Part shown: piece by piece, positions 48,102 to 58,238 of the stretch | Numbering within the stretch: position 1 is the first letter of the stretch | Layout of the letters: every line of letters begins with the position of its first letter | NCBI GenBank assembly: GCA_019426215.1 | Contig: CM033405.1 | Span: forward strand, 1,403,001-1,467,000 | Length of the DNA: 64,000 bases | Source of the DNA: Buddleja alternifolia | Taxonomy: Eukaryota; Streptophyta; Magnoliopsida; Lamiales; Scrophulariaceae | Reading direction: 5' to 3' | Position numbers and translations under genes: made by a program | Notes under the pieces: generated by a model | What the model was told of the DNA's origin: nothing | The model's input: the letters and a program-made list of their open reading frames with translations, nothing else | Database searches by the model: none

Positions 48102-51100
48102 CATACGTGCCCTCAAAAAATATTGTTTGTTTCATATTGATGCTTAGTTGTCATTGAAGAAAATTTCATGTTTATGTCGGGAAATATGAAGGGATATATG
48201 CTTGTTTAGTTGATATGGATTAGATTTGTTTGCTCTCAAATCATGAAAGGATATACTTCATTAACTACAAAGTCTTTGACCCCCTTAAAAGAGAATCATT
48301 TTTAGTTTTCCAACTGCCGTCCAAATAACTTGAACTCAAAAAATTTATCATTCATAACGTAAAATTTAAATGGATTTCACCACATTAAGACTTTTTTTAA
48401 AAAATTTTAGTAAATAACACGTGCGTCGCATGTGAATCATATAATTTCGATAAAATTAAACAACTCATATACATAAATATTGTTCAACTTGATAAATTCA
48501 AAGCTTGAACAATAGCTTGACTAATGATTTACTAATTCATAAACTATAATTATTTAAAAAATTAAATCTTGATTGTTATGAAAGGAATGAATATTTGAAA
48601 AAATTAAGTTAATCGAAAATTGAGGCTTAGATAATACAATTCATGATTCATTTATATATTATCTTGTTTAATTTGGATGGATCGAGCGTTTCATTTCTTC
48701 TTTCCTTTTATTGAATTCAGTGTATTTATAATAATCTCTTCATTATGGCTAAAAAACTGGATACGTGTATGGACCTCTTGTTTTTTTTTTTTTTTTAATT
48801 TCTCCATTTTTTTTATTGCAATAAGATTATAGTTGATGATGCAATGCCAAAATGAGTGAGTTGAACAGATAAAATGAGATCGACTCTTCACAAATAAAGT
48901 TAGGCAAACTTTTTAGTGTAAAAAGAGAGAAGGATAAATAAAAATGAAGTGTTGAATGGGTTATCACTAAATGAAAGTGACAAAATATTGAATTATAAGA
49001 GCATATGTCAATATATCTCCCAAGACCGGAGAGAACAATGGTTTACTATTTTTTTTTTGTATTAGTAATAAAATAAGATAATAAAATGGCGCCCCAAAGC
49101 TTTCTCAAGTCTCTTTTACTAGGTTTTTTTTATGCTTGTTGTGATGATATTCAATTTTCTCGATCATGTAACATTCATATAATTAATTAAAAATTAAAAT
49201 ATAAACAACAATGTGAATACTTTATGTGTATTTATATTATAAATTTGTCTGTTTCAAGTTCAAGCAGATTAAGTTTTCTTTTTAATTTTCCTATTTTAAT
49301 GAATAAATAAATAAGAGTAAATTTGTCTATATTATTTATTTATGACTCTTTTGCCATTAAAAAATTGAATTACATATGAATATTTTAGATGTACCAAAAG
49401 TCGCTAAATTTATGTATGATTAAAGTTAGGATTCCAAAATTTATGCCAAATGAGCTACAAAATTTAAATTTAGAATAGATTAGTTTGTTATGCTTGATTT
49501 TTTCATTCAAATCCATCTTAATTACAATATAAAATAAAAAGTTGATTGGATATGCATTCCTATTTCCTAGAATTTAATATTAAATGTAAATTTGTTGTAA
49601 TTATGTCGTACCATATTTGTTGGGATATTCGATTTCCTATATGTTTCTTCTTCTAATGAATAAATAAATAGGAGCAACATTATCTATAAGTAATTTCATT
49701 TTAGAGTCCTAATGTAATTATTCTTCTTAATATTGTACATATTTGAAATTTTTATTATTATTTATTTTTGTTCCTTTAGCCTTCATAATTAAATTATACG
49801 GAGATATTTTAAGTATGTCAAAAGTTTCAAAAAACAACCCATACTTTTATGATTTAACCCACGTATAATTGTTGTCAAGGCCAACTCTTTTGATTCATTC
49901 TAAGGTTTATGTCTAAATGAAGTAGAGTACGGAATATATGAGAAAATTTTCATATAAATCAATTATACAACTATATATGAACAATATTGCTATATATAAT
50001 TAAACCGTCTCATGTATTTTGATAAGATAATATAATTACGATCATATGGCTCATGAAAATATCGATATGATAGGTGGTAAACTTTATGTGCTCAATGCTA
50101 GGAAATCCTCATGAATATAAGCTTGTTTCCTTGTCTTCCATGATAAACTAATTCAAACAAACCTCAAATGCTAAAACTAGCATGAATTCCTATTACAATT
50201 TTTGAGATTTCTAGTTTCAAGATAATTATATTTAGTGTGATTGAATTATACATAAGTAGTTGTAATTATACTATAATTTTGAGCGTTCAAAACTCCTAAG
50301 AATCATTGACAATTATCATAGTAAATTTCTATTGCACAAATTTTATATGTAGATTCAATAGAATCTGGAAAAAAATCCCGATTTAAATTTTTAATTGTTC
50401 TCTCATATATGTATCAAATTATTGTCATATGCTCCAACACCTAGAATGTTTGCTTTATCTCGATTACTACGATTTAGACGGACTAATGAACATCATGGGA
50501 AATTATAAACTATGATAGATGCCCACCTAATCGAGCCGGCTTGATAGCAACTCTATTTGGTCTGGAGCCAAGTTTTCTGAGCTTGAGCTCTATTGTACCT
50601 GTTCACAAGCTCGCGAGCTTTTAATTGATAATGCCATATTTTAAATTTTATAATTACATATTTAATATTAAAGAGAGGCACAGTATTTCCAACTTGATTT
50701 TTTGTCTAATTAGTAGAATTTGAAAATTGTATTTGACTATTTGTAACCATATCTTAAATGGGCTCAAACCAAGAATTGGGAGCCCAGTGGAGAGCGTTAT
50801 GGGCTGATCATTTTCTCAAATCTGATATTTCTCACAAATTTAAGGGTAAAATGGACCTGAATATTCCCGCCACTTCTATGGTAGTTTTTTTTTTTTTGAA
50901 ATCTATGGTAGGTTATAAGCAACAAATTTCAAACGAATTGAGTGGTGATAGAATAAAGCATTGACCAGATTTATTTGCATTATTGATGAGCTTTACAAAA
51001 TTATACGTGAATTTTATTTGATTGTTAACGAGCTTTGATTAAGTTAAACATGAAATTAAAGATTCACCACAATTTATTATGTTATTATACTTTCGTATTA

Positions 51101-51961
51101 CGATAATAAATGTGGATTAAATACATACATCAATGATTAGAATGTATAAAAATACATACATCAAGAATGTATAAAATAGCATTTTTTTTAATTCAACTTC
51201 ATATTGTTTATTTCTTTACCTACATATCACATATTTCCTGGCATTAACAAAAAATCTTATACGTAACAAAAAGAAAAGGTGATGGACAAAGTTCATGTAG
51301 TGATAAAAAAAGATATTAATAATAACCACATTTCAACCGATCCTTCTTCCTTTCACTTTTACTAGTTCGAACCCTCTGTAACATTCATGTATAATATTTT
51401 CTGTAATAAAAACATAACAAGTGTATACACGAGTTGTTAATATGTGGACGAGTGAAAAACTTGTGTTGTAGAGAAAAAAAATCTGAAAATTCTTTATTCA
51501 CATTCTAACCACCTGTGTATATACACTCGTCACACCTCTATGCATTTTATAATAAGTATTACCCATGTATATACTATCACCTCTCTATACGTGTTACATA
51601 AAGTTACTCTTGTCACACCTTTATGCATGTTACAGAAAGCTTCACATGAGAATGTTATCGATGATTTAAAGTTACTTTCCGATAATTTAAAATTACTATC
51701 CGTGTATATACTTATCACACCCTATGGGTAATACATAAATTACACCTGTCACCCCTCTACACGTGTTACGGAAAGCTTTACACGAGAATGTTACGGAGGA
51801 TTTAAGCTGTATTTTTACCATTAAACAAAATCCAAACACGCCCTTAAACCAGCGGAGTATAAAAACAGTTCAAATTGTGTATGTATATACAACACTGTTT
51901 ACTGTATATAACGCCCTTAAGAGAAGCAAAGCAGAGCCGCAGCTTGACTCGGAGAGCGAAA
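46130..51961. other. 5.8 kb without a supported gene
   Basis: AT-rich DNA with microsatellites at about 46896-46914 (AT) and 48056-48100 (AT then GT). A slightly GC-richer patch at about 47380-47540 has overlapping short frames on both strands but no family match. Short frames at 50758 and 51530-51770 look random. No transposon ends were clear, though much of it is probably decayed repeat. Confidence 0.45.
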
Positions 51962-54900
51962 ATGGCGGCGGACGGCGGCGAGCCGACTCGGATAATGATG
52001 GCTGTCAACGAATCAAGCATCAAAGGCTATCCTAACGCATCGATCAGCAGTAGAGGAGCATTCGAATGGACTTTGAAGAAAATCGTTCGCTCCAATACTT
52101 CTGGATTCAAGCTCCTCTTACTGCACGTTCAATTACCTGATAAATACGGTACGAACACTGAAATTATGCGTGTAATTATATATATATGTATATGTATATT
52201 CGGTTTAGTTTATTGTTAGTGTGTACTATTGCTTGTAGCTGTTGTTATTGTGTAATAATCGCTAATTTTATTGATATTGTTGTTGTTAGGTTTTTGCTAG
52301 GTTTGATTTCTGTTCGTTCGTTCTTTTTCATTTTATGATAATTTAGGCTAGTAATGAAGGATGATTTGTTCAAATGTGTAGAAGTGTTCGTGTGTGGATT
52401 AAATGCACAATTCAAGCTATTTTTTCGCTGGATTTTGAATAAATCGATTGACACTGAGCTACTCGTGGTGATTTAGTTTCTATAGATTTATCTGTCTTTT
52501 TTCTAAATATGATGCTTGTATTAATTGACTCTGCATTTCCACGACGTTGAGATTATTCTTCACTGAAATTATGCGCGCGCGCGTGTGTGTATTATTTTTT
52601 CGGTTTAGTTTATTGTTATTGTGTATTATTGCTTGTAGCTGTTGTTAGTGTGTGATTATGGCTAGTTTTGATTGATATTGTTGTCGTTAGGTTTGATTTC
52701 TGTTCGTTCTTCTTTCTTATTTTCATTTTTTTTAGTAATTTAGGCTTTGGAGGAGATGCTAGTATTGAAGACGATTTGTTTGGTGTGTCGAAATTGAGCG
52801 TTCGTGTGTGGATTGAATGCACAATTCAAGCTGTTTTTACGCTGGATTTTGAATAAAGCGATTGACACTGAGCTACTCGTGGTGATTGCATTTCTATATT
52901 TTCGAGATTTATCTGTCTTTTTTGTAAATATGATGCTTGTTTTGATTGACTCTGCATTTCCACAACGTTGAGATAATCACCAAAATGCTCACAAATGTGT
53001 GGTAAATCTGGTGCAAATGCATGTCTGAGCTATTACACAGCTTTTATTATCTGTCACTGCTGTGAATCTTATGGATAAAACTAGACAGTCTAGACTCAAT
53101 ATGTAGATTTTAATTTCTGAAGACGTTTTATGCGTATCATAAGTTGGCGTTTGAGCCACTTCTCTGCTCTGTTTTAAGTTTTAACTTCGACCAGCTAATT
53201 GTCAATTACCAGGTTACTCTTGCTTGCTAAATATTTTATTTAGACTTGATATAGTGATCGATTATTTTGTAGATGGACTAATCAGTCGACAACTCTAACA
53301 GCCATTTATTGGATGTCGTCTATTTTCTTCAATTGCAAGAAATGAATGCCTCGAGTTTTTTCACATAAATAAACTGTATGGGATGTCTTGTAATTAGAAG
53401 TAGGCTATTTAGTGTCGTCGTAAAGTTTGTGGAGAGTACCTTGTTTGAAGTGAGAAAGTGTTAGGAAGTGGGCTACCAAAAGATTCGCTGCAGGACGCTG
53501 CACTCGACCCACCCCTAACAAGGCCTGCAGGCCACGCACCCCAACCTTCAGGCACATAATACGTGCCTGCAGGATGTTGCCAGGGGGAGTTGAACCCCTG
53601 ACCTTTGGTATAAGGGGCAACTTATGCCACCTTATACCACCAATTGAGCTGCACTTTTATTGTTAGGAAGTGGGCCCCCTACCAAGCCCGCCAAGCCTGG
53701 GGAGCCCACCCATGGGGCCCAGGTCGCTGCACTCGACCCACCCCTAACAAGGCCTGCAGGCCACGCACCCCAACCTTCAAGCACATGATACGTGCCTGCA
53801 GGATGTTGCCAGGGGGAGTTGAACCCCTGACCTTTGGCATAAGGGGCAACTTATGCCACCTTATACCACCAATTGAGGTGCAGCCCAATTGGTGGTATAA
53901 GGTGGCATAAGTTGCCCCTTATGCCAAAGGTCAGGGGTTCAACTCCCCCTGGCAACACCCTGCAGGCACGTATCGCGTGCTTGAAGGTTGGGGTGCGTGG
54001 CCTGCAGGCCTTGTTAGGGGTGGGTCGGGTGCAGCGACCTGCAGCGACCCGCAGCGACCTGGGCCCCATGGGTGGGCTCCCCAGGCTTGGCGGGCTTGGT
54101 AGGCTTGGTAGGGGGCCCACTTCCTAACAGAAAGTCTCCAAAAGATTCTCAGACGCTGCAGCTAATAAGGCTCCCTTATGTTTCTATGCACTGAATCCAG
54201 ATTTCTGGAAGTGGAGCAATACAATTTATTTCATTGTTTATTATGCCTAGAAAGGGAAAAATTATCCTTAGTTCTTTTTGATCTACCGAGGCGGGGTAAT
54301 AAAAGTTGATATCTACACTATGCATAAGAAAGAAAAAGATACTGCCATGACACATATAAACCTTCCGATGTTTGCTGTAAGCTCCTCATGGTAATGAATG
54401 GAGGTATTTCAGCATGTCTGCTTTATGAACTTGCTTTCTGACATGAAGGTTTCTTAGGAGTTTTCATAATGTTTTGACTTCACTAAATGCTAAAATATGT
54501 GATTTCTCTGTTGAAGACGTGGACCAACCTTGTAATGATCAGTTGGTTATGAATACCTGATATAAATAACCTTGAGCCCAGGGCGCTCATCTTTTCCGAG
54601 CAATGTATTGCTGGAAATCCTTTTGGCTTAGGAATATCAAGCAACGTGTAATGATTTTGTAATGTGGAATCGTTTTATGTACTCAACTTGTCTGAATTGC
54701 ATGTTTGATGGAATGCATATCCTCGAATGTAAATACTTTTACAGACATGGAATTTGCTCTCTTTTTCTTCTACTTCTTTATCCATTTGTATCATTTGAAG
54801 TGCTAATTCTATGGGAACTCAATACTTTTATACAGAACTAAATTTGGTCTGGTTTTTTTTTTTCCGCCACTTCGTTATCCTGCTAGAGTGCCTCAATGAA

Positions 54901-55661
54901 GAAGGTTGAAAATGCTAAATTTTTTGTATGTCTCTAGGTTTTAATGATATGGATAGCATGTACTCCTCTCCTGAAGATTTCAAGAATATAAAGCACAAGA
55001 ACAAGATAAGAGGACTCCATCTTCTGGAGTACTTTGTGAAGCGATGTCATGAAATTGGGGTACAAAAGGACTCTTACAATGGCCTTTGCAATCCTTTCTT
55101 CTTTCATGGATAAGAGAATTGCTTTTTTCAATTTATTTGTTTCTAAAGTACCGTAAAACAAATACAAACATGTTTGTAGGTAGCCTGTGAAGCATGGGTT
55201 AAGAAAGGTGATCCTGAAAAAGTCATATGCTATGAGGTGAATCGTGTTCAGCCAGACTTTCTTGTCGTTGGAAGCAGGGGTCTCGGTCCTTTCCAGAAGT
55301 ACGTATACATAAAACAATCATTCTATGTCACCTGTAGTACATTAGTATGTTCTTTACATTAACTCTAATTTTGAAAATTTATAGAAGAGTTACCCGTCTT
55401 CATAGTTCTTTTGAAAATCTATAGAAGAATCACCCCTTACATGTTTCTGATGGTTGGGACATAAATATGGCAACATCGGCTAGTGCTAGAAAACTTACAT
55501 GCTCTTATCGTCCCGATCAACATAGCACTGAAATTTGTGATTAACATTATAGGATTTTTGTGGGAACTGTGAGTGAATTCTGCACAAAGCACGCTGATTG
55601 CCCCGTCATTGCAATCAAGCGCACGGCTGCACAAACTCCACAAGACCCTGTTGACGACTAA
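51962..55661 (+). CDS. Universal stress protein (USP/UspA family), 4 exons, 178 aa
   Basis: Small cytosolic protein of the UspA fold, many of whose plant members bind ATP and respond to stress. Exons are 51962-52148, 54938-55059, 55180-55298 and 55553-55661, 537 nt in frame. The N-terminal strand RIMMAVNESSIKGYPNASIS and GAFEWTLKKIV are typical, followed by LLLLHVQLPD. The C-terminal nucleotide-binding loop is FLVVGSRGLGPFQK, then FVGTVSEFCTKHADCPV, matching the G-2X-G-9X-G(S/T) pattern in its usual place, with Thr in the last position. The start chosen, at 51962, is the ATG after the 5' leader that begins the conserved region; upstream frames are leader. The 2.8-kb first intron is unusually long for this family and carries a tandem duplication and an inverted SINE pair. 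Confidence 0.9.
52156..52975. repeat. Tandem duplication, period 405 bp, in USP intron 1
   Basis: Copies 52156-52560 and 52561-52975 share CGGTTTAGTTTATTGTTA, ATTGCTTGTAGCTGTTGTTA, GATTGACACTGAGCTACTCG and TTGACTCTGCATTTCCAC. They differ by scattered bases and small indels. Copy 2 has a CG/TG run where copy 1 has a TA/TG run. Confidence 0.9.
53459..53655 (-). mobile_element. tRNA-related SINE, copy 1, in USP intron 1
   Basis: On the minus strand the tRNA-like head reads AGCTCAATTGGTGGTATAAG (A-box region), then CAGGGGTTCAACTCCCCCTG, a perfect T-arm hairpin containing the B-box GGTTCAACTCC. The GC-rich body contrasts with the AT-rich intron. The copy shares its TTAGGAAGTGGGC end with copies 2 and 3. 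Confidence 0.75.
53662..54128. mobile_element. Head-to-head pair of the same SINE forming a large inverted repeat
   Basis: Left arm 53662-53875 (minus-strand copy) and right arm 53886-54128 (plus-strand copy) are near-perfect reverse complements around a 10-bp spacer. Both outer ends carry GTTAGGAAGTGGGC or its complement. The right arm has an extra GCAGCGACC-type triplication near 54032-54059, which accounts for its greater length. Long open frames on both strands here (53644-54127) only reflect GC-rich, stop-poor sequence. Confidence 0.85.
54129..54937. other. Rest of USP intron 1
   Basis: Ordinary AT-rich intron sequence ending in the acceptor TCTCTAG. A CCAAAAGATTC run at about 54138-54148 matches one at 53475-53485 on the other side of the SINE cluster and may be part of an old target duplication. 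Confidence 0.5.
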
Positions 55662-56051
55662 TTGAACGTTGGTCAGCATACCTGCTCTCTTTGATGTAAA
55701 TGTAACAACGGTGAGCTCTCTTTTTCTGTCGCTTGTTTGCGTGAAAATTGGTGAGGTTTTTGCTGCATCGTATGAGATGTAATCCGTAGTTAAACCCTGC
55801 TTTAACTAGCGTCCATTCTATAGTGAATTGCCCTGTAAAGTGGATACTGGATATCAATCAGTCATGGATGGTGAATAATATTACTCTCCTGCAAGAGAGA
55901 TCAATGGCTAGTCAAATGTAGTAACATGTGGTTCGTTGGTCTCGCCAATTCAGTTTGGGCATGGATTTTTCCTATTCTGGTCAGAGCTTAGTTTTCGCTT
56001 GAGTTAGATCATTTAGACTCTTCTCTAGCAGTATATCCACGTTGTTGGAAC

Positions 56052-57301
56052 CAATGTTTTGAAAAGCGGACCGATCATCGTATTGTGAAATTCAGTGGGT
56101 CAAAGGTCAATGGTTCAACTGTTTGGCCAACCGTGGTCGAACCAGTTTAATTTTGTTATCTATACTATTATATAAAGCATAAGGGGCTTAGAGTAACTAC
56201 TTTGGGCTGTCAATTTTTTGGTGAAGTCATTCCAATTCTTAAATTTTGACAAGTGTCCCATTTAGTTGTTTTTTATATATTTTATTTCTTATATTATTTC
56301 TCTTTCCTATTTTTTCTCACATACTATCTCTTTTTACTCATTTCTCTCTCTTCCTAATGCACGGTTATTTTTTTTTTTACTCATTTCTCTCTCTTTATTA
56401 TCTCCCTATATATTTAACTATTTATTTTTTTCATTAATCATATTAAATTTACTTTCCACCTTATTTTTTCTATTTTTTATTCTCTTCTCTCATATCTTAT
56501 TTAAACTTAATGGAATTTTACTCAAAAAAAATTCATATCAATTTTTTATTTTTGCACACGCATAGAGTGTGTCTTTCCCGACTAATAAATAATTATTACC
56601 ATAACTAAATATATAAATATATATATATAATGGATACAAAATGTTTATTTTCAATTATAGAAAGAATTAAAATTATCTTAACCTCTCCATATACTTGACA
56701 TTATGAATCAATCATATTTTATAATAATAAATAACAAATTTTTGTTTATTTTTACAATCAAGTCATTCAAATTAAATATTAGGTTTATTTTTCTTGAAAA
56801 TTAGTAGTACATAATTGAAAAACTCGTTATTGGATTTATAACAATTAGATTACCTTAGGTGATTAGACACTTATAGAAAACTATAGCAAAGAAAAATTGG
56901 GATTTAGAAGTTTAGAACGTGAATTCAACTACATGCATATGAATTTAAAAGTATAACATCATTTGGACCATGGTTTAGACTTCAGTGATAGTTATCTTCA
57001 ATTGGTTATTAAAAATCTCAAATTCAAACTTGAGTTGCTGCAATTTATATGTATTTTGGGAAAATATCAAGAATCTGCCAATGAATATAGCTAAAACCGA
57101 GACCCATTACCGAGATAGGGGACTCTACTAAAGGAGATCAGATAGACGAAAATTTCCTTCCTATGAAGAACACCAAGTCAACCGAATCATTGGTCGAACT
57201 GTGGGTTTTAGCAGTTTTGAGCTTTTACTGATTTGATGGTCTCACGGTTCATTTTAAGGGTCGGGTGGCATCTGATCCCAGGGTCGGGTTTCAAAACAAT
57301 G
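56052..57301. mobile_element. Transposon with 8-bp target duplication, probably hAT, carrying a Helitron
   Basis: Ends CAATGTTTTGAAA and TTTCAAAACAATG are inverted, with GCGGACCG and GGGTCGGG beyond them also related. GTTGGAAC flanks both sides (56044-56051 and 57302-57309), an exact 8-bp duplication. No transposase is seen in the 1.25 kb. The family is assigned only from the duplication length. Confidence 0.75.
56159..56585 (+). mobile_element. Non-autonomous Helitron, 427 bp
   Basis: It begins TCTATACTATTATATAAAGC after an A and ends CTAA before a T, the A/T insertion site of Helitrons. About 11 bases before the end is a hairpin (CACACG and GTGTG, around 56555-56572), as expected for a Helitron 3' terminator. 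The interior is T-rich with no Rep/helicase. It is nested in the element 56052-57301. Confidence 0.82.
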
Positions 57302-57309
57302 GTTGGAAC

Positions 57310-58238
57310 AAGTATTGGGATAGGTCTGTGGGTACCGAACTGCACGAGATTAAATGTGCGGCACAAGCCTCACTCAGTACGATTTCTTTTGATCGTGATC
57401 TACCATTACCCCATTAGAACATGGGTTTTCTCATAATTGCATTCTATTTTCACAGAATATAGTTAGTTGTAAACCAAAGCTAAACTTGGATTTTCTGTTT
57501 CAATTTTGATATTGCATCCATGTGCCCCACGTCCCTTACGTGATGTAAATATGTTTTCATTTAAATAAGACTTGGTATCTTGACATCCATGTATGATATA
57601 TAACACAACATGAAAATCCAAAGTGTTAGCTGCCATTCAGGAAAGCACAAACATACAACCCAGAGCAGAGTGACAAAGTGAAGATGATCCCGACCAGCAT
57701 AAAGCAACAAAACCAAATGAAAAATAACCGGGCACGACCTCCGGGAATCAAGCAATCTACATTATCCATCCACCTTTCGAAATACTTGCACTATTCATTT
57801 GGAGAGGTCACCACACGACATTATGTCACTACAGAATTCCCTCCCCTGGTTGCGGTCAGAAAACTAAACGCTACGCACACAAGATGGAACAAGAAGATTT
57901 AACCTGAGTTTTAATGGACAGTTAAGCGAAGCATTTAACATAAAGCACATCGAGTCCTAAACAGACAAGAAGGCATTATCATCCTACATGGTAAATATTA
58001 GCCGAAAATAAACATCTAATATATAACAAAAAAGTGAACAGCTTCAAACGAGAGCTGAAGTAGCATCATATGGCAGATTGAATATGTCAAGAGTAGAACA
58101 GCACTGATGTAACTATACCATAATCAAATCCTAAACCCACGAAATGATAAATATTAGCCGAAAATAAACATACTAAGTTAACAAATGCGCTCACCAGTAA
58201 AGTGACTCAAAACCCAATATCATGCTCATAAATTTCTC
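57310..58238 (-). other. 3' flank of the PWWP gene
   Basis: It probably contains the 3' UTR. A 24-bp run beginning TAAATATTAGCCGAAAATAA occurs twice (57991 and 58148), suggesting a small duplication. No other gene is supported. Confidence 0.5.

Noticed and set aside
53880..53950. A possible functional tRNA gene
   Set aside because: The T-arm is perfect, but the acceptor stem and anticodon arm do not close and the unit is repeated three times with a GC-rich tail. It is the head of a SINE.
53644..54127. Four overlapping open frames of 69-89 codons on both strands
   Set aside because: They mirror each other because the sequence is an inverted SINE repeat with high GC and few stops. They are not genes.
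56246..56565. Hydrophobic 99-codon frame that could pass for a membrane protein
   Set aside because: It is the T-rich interior of a Helitron and low in complexity; the hydrophobicity follows from TTT and CTT codons.
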